From Eubacteriales bacterium (GTDB lineage Bacteria; Bacillota; Clostridia; Lachnospirales; Lachnospiraceae), in assembly GCA_030536565.1 (NCBI GenBank), contig JAUNPT010000134.1, positions 1 through 6,064 of the forward strand: a stretch of 6,064 nt of DNA, in the 5' to 3' direction. The position numbers were made by a program, and so were the translations under genes. Shown piece after piece: positions 1 through 5,471 of this stretch. Each line of letters begins with the position of its first letter. Position 1 is the stretch's first letter. The notes beneath the pieces are model-generated. The model was given only the letters and a program-made list of their open reading frames with translations. It was not told where the DNA came from and did no database searches.

Positions 1-111
1 TAAAAACTTAAAAAGCATTATCACGTATTATGACAGAAAATGAAATGCACTATGTTATTTGACGGTTACTTAAAATAAAAAAGCCCAGTAGAACCGCAAT
101 GTCATTAACTT
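1..111. other. Non-coding left flank, possible insertion-sequence end
   Basis: No open reading frame with a ribosome binding site is visible here, and the stretch is very A+T rich. The part just before the terminator hairpin (about 89-115, containing AATGTCATTAACTTAAGG) resembles, from memory only, the terminal sequences found next to some clostridial transposases. No transposase is present in the window and no matching second copy was found, so the insertion-sequence reading is weak. Confidence 0.2.
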
Positions 112-153
112 AAGGAATCTTTTACATTTTAAAATGTGGAGGGTTCCTTTTTT
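112..153 (+). terminator. Strong rho-independent terminator, plus strand
   Basis: Bases 112-130 pair with 131-149 at every position: the outer AAGGAA/TTCCTT, a middle section with four T-G pairs, and the palindromic core ACATTTT/AAAATGT, whose centre would form the loop. A run of six T (148-153) follows. The four T-G pairs are allowed U-G wobbles in a plus-strand RNA but become A-C mismatches in a minus-strand RNA, and no T run follows on the minus strand. The structure therefore points to termination of a plus-strand gene that ends left of the window. Confidence 0.75.
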
Positions 154-221
154 CTACGCTCTTGCTATATAATTGAAGTAGATAACTGATAGTTTCTGTG
201 TTCTTTAAGGCAGGTGATCTT

Positions 222-410
222 ATGAAAAGTTCTCAAAAACGAGCCTGGATTCTGGAAAGCGCCTGCTGTAAATGTAAATTTGATGAAATGCGTCTTGCAG
301 AAGAACAGATTGACTGTGTACGTGAAACAATCGGCGCATCCCAGCCATTTGGGGTTGTCATGGACAGGGGCCGCATCAGCCATTATAGAGGAACGGATAT
401 CGGTATATGA
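222..410 (+). CDS. Small hypothetical protein, possible serine-recombinase remnant
   Basis: This is a 62-residue ORF starting at ATG 222, behind AGGTGA (212-217), four bases before the start; a GTG at 198 is in frame but less well placed. A TATAAT lies at 168-173 without a convincing -35 box. The protein begins MKSSQKRAWILES, then has a Cys-Lys-Cys segment and a leucine/glutamine-containing stretch, and ends with GVVMDRGRISHYRGTDIGI. The Lys-Arg-x-Trp start and the later Gly/Val/Asp spacing faintly recall the N-terminus of small clostridial resolvase-type recombinases, but no catalytic serine signature is visible. If that is right, only the first third of the domain remains and the frame is broken near 400. 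It converges on the PLP-enzyme gene with 133 bp between them. It may equally be an unrelated small protein or a chance ORF. Confidence 0.35.
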   Translation: MKSSQKRAWILESACCKCKFDEMRLAEEQIDCVRETIGASQPFGVVMDRGRISHYRGTDIGI

Positions 411-543
411 TTTTCCGTCTTTTGTAAGAAAGGCAAAAACCCACCCTAACTATCGACAAAAAGTTCCAATAGAAAATCGCAGAAGCATTAACCTATACGA
501 CAACTCCATACAAGACTTATGGCAATTTAACCGCACCAAAATG
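411..543. other. Convergent intergenic gap, no clear terminator
   Basis: This gap lies between the stop of the small plus-strand ORF and the stop of the minus-strand operon. I see no hairpin followed by a T run in either direction, so the 3' end of the operon transcript cannot be placed. A plus-strand frame stays open across it, up to 576, and may be relic coding sequence. Confidence 0.4.
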
Positions 544-1719
544 CTACCTTTCAAACGCCGTTTTCATATGCTCTAACGCCATGTGCAAAACAGAACTGGG
601 CAATGCAAAGTTCATTCTTACAAACCCTTTTCCTTCTAATCCAAATTCCTCTCCATCCACCAAACTTATCCCTGATTTCTCTAAGAACATACCTGCCATA
701 TTAGAGACCGCATTATCTTTTGCCCACATACGGCAATCTACCCATAGCAGATAGCCGGCCTCTGGCTTAACTGGGATTATCGGATAATGATGATTTGTTA
801 TATAATCAATTATAGTGTCCCTATTTTTCTGCAGATATGCTGTCACTTGAGTCAGCCACTTATCTGCACCTCTGTTCATCACTGCCTCTGCCGCTGCAAG
901 GCTATAAGCATTAGTGGCATAATCAAAAGAATAAGGAATCAACTTTTGATCCCATTGCTTTTTAAGCTGTGAATCGGCAATAGATATAATCGCATGAGGA
1001 AGCCCCATCAAATTAAATCCCTTGCTCATACTCATAATCTGAACAGAAATTCTGCGTGCCTTTTCAGACACTGAAAGAATTGGAGTATGTCTATGTTCAT
1101 TATAAATAATAAGTGAATGAACCTCGTTAGATATAATTAAGACATGGTACTTTTCACATATTTCTACTAATGATGTCAATTCCTCCAATGTAAAAGCCCT
1201 TCCTGTTGGATTTTGTGGGTTTACCATCAAAAATACAGATGGACGGTATTGGTGAATCTTTTTTTCAAAATCCTCCAAGTCTATCTCATATTTACAATCT
1301 TTTAAAACCATTGGGTTAGCCAGAATCTTACACCCTGCCCCCTCAATTGCCCGTTTTAAAGGTCCAAACCCAGGAGTCTGCATCAATACTGCATCTCCCG
1401 GCTTGGTATATGCCTGAAGTGCAATATAGATAGCGGCAATCGTTCCCGGAACATTGCTGAGCCACGATTTATCCATAATAAGGCCATATTTCCGCTTGTA
1501 CCAAGAAAGAACTGTTTGATAATACTGTTCTGGCTTTCTGCGATAATTAAATGTATTCTCTTCTAATATCAGTTTTGATGCATCCCGAACACAGGGTGGA
1601 CAGGAGAAATCCATATCTGCTGTCCCCATTCCAATAAAATCATTTCTCCCATCCCTTAGATTCCATTTGTAAGAAAAATTATTTCTATGATTCAAAGTTC
1701 TGTCAAATTCATAATTCAT
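544..1719 (-). CDS. MalY/PatB-family PLP-dependent aminotransferase or C-S lyase
   Basis: This is a 391-residue fold-type I PLP enzyme, about full length for the MalY/PatB (cystathionine beta-lyase-like) group. These cytosolic enzymes cleave C-S bonds of cysteine conjugates and cystathionine; E. coli MalY also represses MalT. Family marks are ADMDF (34-38), Tyr59 in the position of the GYT motif, VNPQNPTGR (166-174), the Schiff-base lysine K233 in MSMSKGFNLMGL, and R368 in GFVRMNFALP, expected to hold the substrate carboxylate. The motif normally reading SDEIH is SNEVH (197-201): Asn198 (codon AAC) replaces the Asp that contacts the PLP ring nitrogen, so activity may be altered or lost. The ATG at 1719-1717 follows AGGGGAG (1735-1729) by nine bases. 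It is the last gene of the PTS operon, 35 bp after the HPr-like gene. The family assignment is firm; substrate and activity are unknown. Confidence 0.93.
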   Translation of the reverse strand: MNYEFDRTLNHRNNFSYKWNLRDGRNDFIGMGTADMDFSCPPCVRDASKLILEENTFNYRRKPEQYYQTVLSWYKRKYGLIMDKSWLSNVPGTIAAIYIALQAYTKPGDAVLMQTPGFGPLKRAIEGAGCKILANPMVLKDCKYEIDLEDFEKKIHQYRPSVFLMVNPQNPTGRAFTLEELTSLVEICEKYHVLIISNEVHSLIIYNEHRHTPILSVSEKARRISVQIMSMSKGFNLMGLPHAIISIADSQLKKQWDQKLIPYSFDYATNAYSLAAAEAVMNRGADKWLTQVTAYLQKNRDTIIDYITNHHYPIIPVKPEAGYLLWVDCRMWAKDNAVSNMAGMFLEKSGISLVDGEEFGLEGKGFVRMNFALPSSVLHMALEHMKTAFER

Positions 1720-1754
1720 CTATTATTGCTCCCCTATTAATTTAACAAATCCAT

Positions 1755-2015
1755 TTATAAATGCTTTTCACAAAACATTTCCAAACGATTGATATCATTT
1801 TCTTCATTTTCCCCGACAGCTTCCAAAATCATTACATCGCCGCATCGAATATTTAGACTCAAAATAGCAAAAATCTTCGTTGCAGTTATCTTTTGTTTTC
1901 CTTTTGTAATTCGAACTAAACTAGTCATTGAACTCACTTCCTGAATCAGACGGACTGCAATAGCCGCATGCATCCCCATCGGATTTTTAACTACAAATTC
2001 AAATGATTTCAACAA
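1755..2015 (-). CDS. Divergent HPr-like phosphocarrier protein
   Basis: This small cytosolic protein (86 residues) has the size and layout of HPr, which passes phosphate from enzyme I to PTS EIIA domains and PRD regulators. His16 in NPMGMHAAIA aligns with the phosphorylated His15 of HPr, and KIFAILSLNI matches the KSIMGVMSLGI region. Two key sites are changed: the HARPA motif reads HAAIA, losing Arg17 and Pro18, and Lys47 stands at the Ser46 position, so control by HPr kinase is not expected. The start is TTG. Two adjacent TTG codons (2015 and 2012) are possible; the second overlaps the glucosidase stop as TTGA and is seven bases from the AGGAGG, so it may be the true start. Translation is probably coupled to the glucosidase. 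It is more likely a dedicated carrier or regulator of this operon than the general HPr of the cell, but this is inferred. Confidence 0.88.
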   Translation of the reverse strand: MLKSFEFVVKNPMGMHAAIAVRLIQEVSSMTSLVRITKGKQKITATKIFAILSLNIRCGDVMILEAVGENEENDINRLEMFCEKHL

Positions 2016-3463
2016 TCGTCCTCCTCATACAGGTGCTCTCCTCGGGTCGCAATCACTTTCTGATACCAGTAAAATGAGTCTTTCCGAATCCGGCAACACT
2101 CCTTCGGATCATCATCTGTCCTGTCAACATAGATAAGACCATACCGCTTATTAACCCCGTTACTGGTGGATAACAGGTCCACCGCAGACCATGGGCAGTA
2201 TCCAATCATCTCTACGCCAAAGTCCATAGCTCGCTTAATTGCAAGTAAATGCTTTCTTATGTAATCTATTCGATATGAATCATGAACCTTTCCGTCTTCT
2301 GTCAAATAATCCACCGCCCCTAGTCCATTCTCTGTAATCAGCAGCGGCTTATTGTATCTTGTGTAGATATCCCGGAGCATATATTCCATTCCGGTCGGAT
2401 CAATAGCCCAATCCCAGTCTGTTGTATTCAAATAAGGATTTCTACACATCTGGTAAAAATCTGGCTGAATCTCATAACCGTCCATCTGTCCCTTTACACC
2501 GCTCCAGTTTACTCCAGCAAACCGCCGTTCAACAGACGAATCACACGCCATGGCGCAGGAACTGTTATAATAATTTAATGCTAGAAAATCAGAGATTCCG
2601 CTTTTAATCAGTTCCATATCACCTGGTTCTATTATTGGTGCCAGTTTTTCCTTTTCCAGGTAGGCGAAGGCTGCTTTATTATAGATACCCTTAAAATATA
2701 TATCTAGATAGTACGCATTTTCCAAATCATGCGCGTTCTGTGCTGCCATCACATCTTCCGGCTTTCCAGTCAATGGATATACAGGAGCATAGCCAATTGC
2801 AGACCCTACCATCCCTCCCTCAACTAACTCATGTACTAAATTACAGGCAATCGCATGAGCCATATTCATGTGATGGTTAATCTGATAACGCAGTTGATCC
2901 TGATTACGCAGTTCCTCCGGAATATAACATTTCTGTGTCCAATACTGCACAATCACACTCTGTTCATTAATTGTGGTCCAGTATTTAACCTGGTCTTTAA
3001 ACTCCTTAATTATATATTCTGCGTAATATGCAAAGTCTTTGATTACTTGTCGGTCAAGCCAGCCACCATACCGCTCCACTAATGCCCAAGGGAGATCATA
3101 ATGATACAAAGTAATAATGGGTTCAATACCATTGTTGCACAACTCATCGACCAAATTATGATAAAACTGAATTCCTTTTGGATTCACTTCGCCAGTCCCA
3201 TCCGGAAATACCCTGGACCACGCTATAGAGAAGCGGTATGCCTTAAACCCCATTTCCTTCATTAATGCAACATCTTCTTTATAATGATGATAATGGTCAC
3301 TCGCAATTTCCGCTGTAGCAAATCCCTTCTTCGCATAATTTTCTTTGTTAATCACATCCTGCTGTGAGCTTTTCTTTCCATCCTCATGTGCAGCACCTTC
3401 TACCTGATAGGCAGAGGTCGATGCCCCCCAAAGGAAATTTTCTGGAAATATCAAAGAACTCAT
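2009..3463 (-). CDS. GH1 6-phospho-beta-glucosidase
   Basis: This cytosolic glycoside hydrolase family 1 enzyme (484 residues, normal length) hydrolyses phosphorylated beta-glucosides delivered by the adjacent PTS, releasing glucose 6-phosphate and an aglycone or sugar. The N-terminal FLWGASTSAYQVEGA (10-24) is the GH1 signature. The acid/base Glu167 lies in TTINEQ (163-168), where the family often has NEP, and the nucleophile Glu378 lies in LLITENGLG. Ser432, Lys439 and Tyr441 in LLSTSNGVNKRYG have the spacing of the phosphate-binding residues of LacG-type enzymes, which supports a 6-phospho substrate. Thr433 stands where phospho-beta-galactosidase LacG has Trp, which favours glucoside over galactoside. 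The ATG follows AAGGAGG (3478-3472) by eight bases, and this site spans the IIA stop only three bases upstream. The exact natural substrate is not shown. Confidence 0.96.
   Translation of the reverse strand: MSSLIFPENFLWGASTSAYQVEGAAHEDGKKSSQQDVINKENYAKKGFATAEIASDHYHHYKEDVALMKEMGFKAYRFSIAWSRVFPDGTGEVNPKGIQFYHNLVDELCNNGIEPIITLYHYDLPWALVERYGGWLDRQVIKDFAYYAEYIIKEFKDQVKYWTTINEQSVIVQYWTQKCYIPEELRNQDQLRYQINHHMNMAHAIACNLVHELVEGGMVGSAIGYAPVYPLTGKPEDVMAAQNAHDLENAYYLDIYFKGIYNKAAFAYLEKEKLAPIIEPGDMELIKSGISDFLALNYYNSSCAMACDSSVERRFAGVNWSGVKGQMDGYEIQPDFYQMCRNPYLNTTDWDWAIDPTGMEYMLRDIYTRYNKPLLITENGLGAVDYLTEDGKVHDSYRIDYIRKHLLAIKRAMDFGVEMIGYCPWSAVDLLSTSNGVNKRYGLIYVDRTDDDPKECCRIRKDSFYWYQKVIATRGEHLYEEDDC
2020..2025 (-). 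promoter_or_regulatory. Ribosome binding site of the HPr-like gene, inside the glucosidase
   Basis: AGGAGG lies within the last codons of the glucosidase gene, encoding part of its YEEDDC end. It is four bases from the first TTG and seven from the second, so it favours the second, which overlaps the stop codon as TTGA. This arrangement suggests translational coupling. Confidence 0.65.
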
Positions 3464-3466
3464 TGA

Positions 3467-3790
3467 TTAATCCTCCTTAAAGAGTATACGATATACATCC
3501 AATAGTTCCTTTGTCAAATTATACTCACTCATGATAGTCATCATCGTATCCTGGGCATGTGAAAAAATCAGTGAATATTCCAGTGGTTTTTCACCTGCCA
3601 CTGTGGCCTGAATTACTTCTGTCTGCGCCTGATGCGCCTTAATTATATCCTGTCGAGCCTCCGCTAATACGTTGTCCGCAGCAATCAAGTCACCGGTTTT
3701 AGCCTTTTTTAAGGCCTCCATACACTTATTACGGCAATCCCCTGCCTTTAAGATAATATCCATTGCAATCTGAATCAATTCATCATTCAT
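3467..3790 (-). CDS. PTS lactose/cellobiose-family EIIA component
   Basis: This is a cytoplasmic IIA subunit of 107 residues, the full length of the family, predicted to be a mostly helical protein that trimerises. It takes phosphate from HPr and passes it to the IIB cysteine. His78 in IFSHAQDTMM is the phosphorylated residue, and Asp81 matches the metal-binding Asp of lactose IIA; both fall at the same numbers as in the lactococcal lactose protein. The N-terminal half has the usual pattern of a helix containing a Gly (AGDCRNKCMEALKKAKTGD). The ATG lies ten bases after AGGTAGGA (3808-3801), which overlaps the IIC stop, so translation may be coupled to IIC. IIC ends 12 bp upstream and the glucosidase starts three bases downstream. 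The family call is secure; the sugar is not determined. Confidence 0.96.
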   Translation of the reverse strand: MNDELIQIAMDIILKAGDCRNKCMEALKKAKTGDLIAADNVLAEARQDIIKAHQAQTEVIQATVAGEKPLEYSLIFSHAQDTMMTIMSEYNLTKELLDVYRILFKED

Positions 3791-3802
3791 CTTTTCAAAT
3801 TC

Positions 3803-5035
3803 CTACCTTTCTTGTATTTCCTCTTGTATCACCTGCTTCTCATACACACGAAAAAAAGGAAGCCAGGTCAACATATATATTCCAAACAGCAACACATAGA
3901 AAATCAATGCCCTAAAATCCCCGGTCAACATAATATACCCAAATGGGGCCGGTACCTGGCCCGTAGCAAGAGATCCGGCTGGAATTGCCAGTAATTCTAA
4001 TGTCATAGCCGCCCAGACGATAATGCTCCCTACAATGGTATTAACCCACATCGGAATCATAAGCAATGGATTAAATACAACTGGAGAACCAAATACAATT
4101 GGTTCATTGATATTAAACAGGGACGGTGCCAGACAAACTTTTCCCAAGGTCTTCAAGCGGTTCGACTTTGAAAACAACATAAGCGCATTCAATGGCAAAG
4201 TGCATCCGGTTCCGCCAAGTACAATTAATGATAAAGCATATATTGATTCATAACACACAACCGTAGCCGGACTCCCAGACGCTGCCGCCGCTATATTTAG
4301 CGCAGTTCCCCCCATTAATATTGGTGTAGTGACTGCGCTGGTAAACCACGTAGAAACACCAAATGTATAAAGAAAAGCAGGAATCAGGCTAATCAGAATA
4401 AATCCTGGCAGCGTATATCCAAAATTGGTTATCGGACTGAATAACAATAAAATCAAGTTGTAAATATCTAGATTAAGATAATATGTTAACACAATTATAC
4501 CGAGCAGACTTAAAAAAATTGGTATCACACCGTTAATCCACTCCGCCACAAAGGCTGGAATTGTGACGCTATCTTCCAGAAGACGCAACTTAGCAATCAG
4601 ATGAAAAACAAACGATACATATAGCCCCACAATTATTGCCACAAACATGCCTGAAGGTCCGATTCTGGAAAAATCACATATTAAGGATCCACCGCCGTCA
4701 ATCGTTATACACGTAACTAAATATGTTAATATAGCCGTGATACCAGCAGTTGTATTATACTGTGGATGAGACAATTTTCCCATTGCCTCATACGCAACTG
4801 TAAAAACCAAAATCACGGAAATCATCTGAAAAGAAAACTGTAGGATTAGTCCTAAGTCCGGTAAAACCTGAAGCCATGATCTGATGACATTATAGATATA
4901 AATCAAGGAACCTGTTAAAATAAACGGAAGAATCTTCTGCATAGAACCAGACACTGCCGCAACCCATGGATTTTTCACAATTACATTCATTTTTGGAACA
5001 AATTTCGTTTCCAACCAATACATCAAAGCTTTCAT
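3803..5035 (-). CDS. PTS lactose/cellobiose-family EIIC permease (CelB-like)
   Basis: This is the integral membrane transporter of the system, 410 residues, near the usual length of CelB/LacE-type IIC. It binds the disaccharide or beta-glucoside outside and presents it to phospho-IIB during transport. About ten hydrophobic segments are visible, from roughly residue 35 to 395, with charged ends on both sides. The N-terminal VAAVSGSMQKILPFILTGSL and the substrate-site loop SLFNINEPIVFGSPVVFNP (306-323, with Glu311) are family hallmarks. Where many members have FGIHG, this protein has FGVSTW (225-230), so the usual substrate-site His is Ser228. The ATG at 5035-5033 follows GAGGGG (5046-5041) by five bases, 26 bp after IIB. 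The C-terminal tail is charged and cytoplasmic. Specificity for a beta-glucoside rests on the neighbouring GH1 gene. Confidence 0.97.
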   Translation of the reverse strand: MKALMYWLETKFVPKMNVIVKNPWVAAVSGSMQKILPFILTGSLIYIYNVIRSWLQVLPDLGLILQFSFQMISVILVFTVAYEAMGKLSHPQYNTTAGITAILTYLVTCITIDGGGSLICDFSRIGPSGMFVAIIVGLYVSFVFHLIAKLRLLEDSVTIPAFVAEWINGVIPIFLSLLGIIVLTYYLNLDIYNLILLLFSPITNFGYTLPGFILISLIPAFLYTFGVSTWFTSAVTTPILMGGTALNIAAAASGSPATVVCYESIYALSLIVLGGTGCTLPLNALMLFSKSNRLKTLGKVCLAPSLFNINEPIVFGSPVVFNPLLMIPMWVNTIVGSIIVWAAMTLELLAIPAGSLATGQVPAPFGYIMLTGDFRALIFYVLLFGIYMLTWLPFFRVYEKQVIQEEIQER

Positions 5036-5061
5036 CTGTACCCCTCGCTTTCCTTATACCT

Positions 5062-5367
5062 TTACATTTGCAGAATAAAATCAAGTAACTTTTCACCATC
5101 TATTGTGCCATAAATATCTTTTGGAATCACTGCAACCTTAACATTATAACCATTACATCGTTCCTCATAATTGTGTAAATAATTTTGCAAATGGGGTCCA
5201 ATCAGCAGAATATCAATATCCTCCAAGAACTGACTAACCATTGATTCACTTTTGGCATCCAGAATAATATCAACCTTTCTTTTTTTTGCGGCTGCTCTGG
5301 TTCTCTGTGCCAAAAAACCGCTGGACATTCCTGCTCCACAGCACAATAAAACTTTTAACTTCATCAC
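5062..5367 (-). CDS. PTS lactose/cellobiose-family EIIB component
   Basis: This cytoplasmic IIB subunit (101 residues, full length) transfers phosphate from IIA to the incoming sugar. The phosphorylated cysteine is Cys10 in VLLCCGAGMSSG, the P-loop-like site of the family; Cys9 precedes it. A second family element, DIDILLIGPHLQNYL, lies at about 50-64. The first codon at 5367 is GTG, followed directly by ATG at 5364. The AAGGAG at 5380-5375 is seven bases before the GTG and ten before the ATG, so the GTG has the better spacing, though the protein would differ by only one residue. It is the first gene of the operon, behind the 104-bp regulatory gap after the regulator, and 26 bp before IIC. 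Confidence 0.95.
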   Translation of the reverse strand: MMKLKVLLCCGAGMSSGFLAQRTRAAAKKRKVDIILDAKSESMVSQFLEDIDILLIGPHLQNYLHNYEERCNGYNVKVAVIPKDIYGTIDGEKLLDFILQM

Positions 5368-5374
5368 GCTTCAT

Positions 5375-5380
5375 CTCCTT
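5375..5380 (-). promoter_or_regulatory. Ribosome binding site of the first operon gene (IIB)
   Basis: AAGGAG lies seven bases before a GTG and ten before an adjacent ATG, so it decides between two overlapping starts and favours the GTG. An out-of-frame ATG lies four bases closer (5374-5372) and overlaps the site's downstream edge. Confidence 0.7.
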
Positions 5381-5398
5381 CAATTATTTTATATTTAC

Positions 5399-5427
5399 AT
5401 CATACAAAAATGCACTCTACAACGCAA
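5399..5427 (-). promoter_or_regulatory. Candidate sigma-A promoter of the PTS operon
   Basis: On the minus strand a -10 box TATGAT (5404-5399, five of six consensus bases) lies 17 bp after a weak -35 box TTGCGT (5427-5422, which keeps TTG). Transcription would begin near 5392, leaving a short leader before the AAGGAG. The -35 box lies in the inner hairpin arm, and the spacer contains the outer right arm of the inverted repeat. A weak -35 box is what one expects of a promoter that needs an activator, and the upstream gene encodes such a regulator. This is a prediction from sequence only. Confidence 0.45.
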
Positions 5428-5452
5428 ATTAACATTTGCCCTATAGAGTGCA
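5411..5452 (-). repeat. Nested inverted repeat, operator or terminator
   Basis: Perfect 9-bp arms TGCACTCTA (5411-5419) and TAGAGTGCA (5444-5452) enclose a perfect 6-bp inner hairpin, GCAAAT (5424-5429) and ATTTGC (5434-5439), with a four-base loop and four-base bulges on each side. On the minus strand the outer arm is followed by TTTTT (5410-5406), so it can be read as an intrinsic terminator for the regulator gene. It also overlaps the candidate promoter of the next operon and could be the binding site of the regulator. The two roles are not exclusive. Confidence 0.6.
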
Positions 5453-5471
5453 ATTCTATATCCCGCACATT

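Noticed and set aside
165..383. Minus-strand ORF of 72 codons in the left flank
   Set aside because: It mirrors the plus-strand ORF, has no recognisable motif and no clear ribosome binding site.
411..543. Terminator for the operon end
   Set aside because: I searched by eye for a GC-rich stem followed by T residues on the minus strand and found none.
280..576. Open plus-strand frame of 98 codons overlapping the left ORF and the end of the PLP-enzyme gene
   Set aside because: It has no good ribosome binding site, no recognisable domain and overlaps a firm gene on the other strand; kept only as a possible relic after a frameshift.
2855..3082. Plus-strand ORF of 75 codons inside the glucosidase gene
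   Set aside because: It is antisense to a full-length GH1 gene with intact catalytic motifs and has no supporting signal.
4890..5099. Minus-strand ORF of 69 codons across the IIB-IIC junction
   Set aside because: It overlaps two well-supported genes in another frame and has no family features.
5422..5442. Possible sigma-54 promoter (GG and GC elements near the inner hairpin)
   Set aside because: Spacing between GG and GC is 13 bases instead of the required 10, and the visible EIIB-EIIA tail does not require sigma-54.
5368..5471. RNA antiterminator (RAT) site of the BglG/LicT type
   Set aside because: No RAT-like sequence overlaps the hairpin, and the regulator carries EIIB/EIIA domains typical of DNA-binding activators rather than RNA-binding antiterminators.
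5368..5471. Catabolite-repression cre site
   Set aside because: No stretch fits the cre consensus with its central CG and flanking palindrome well enough to call.
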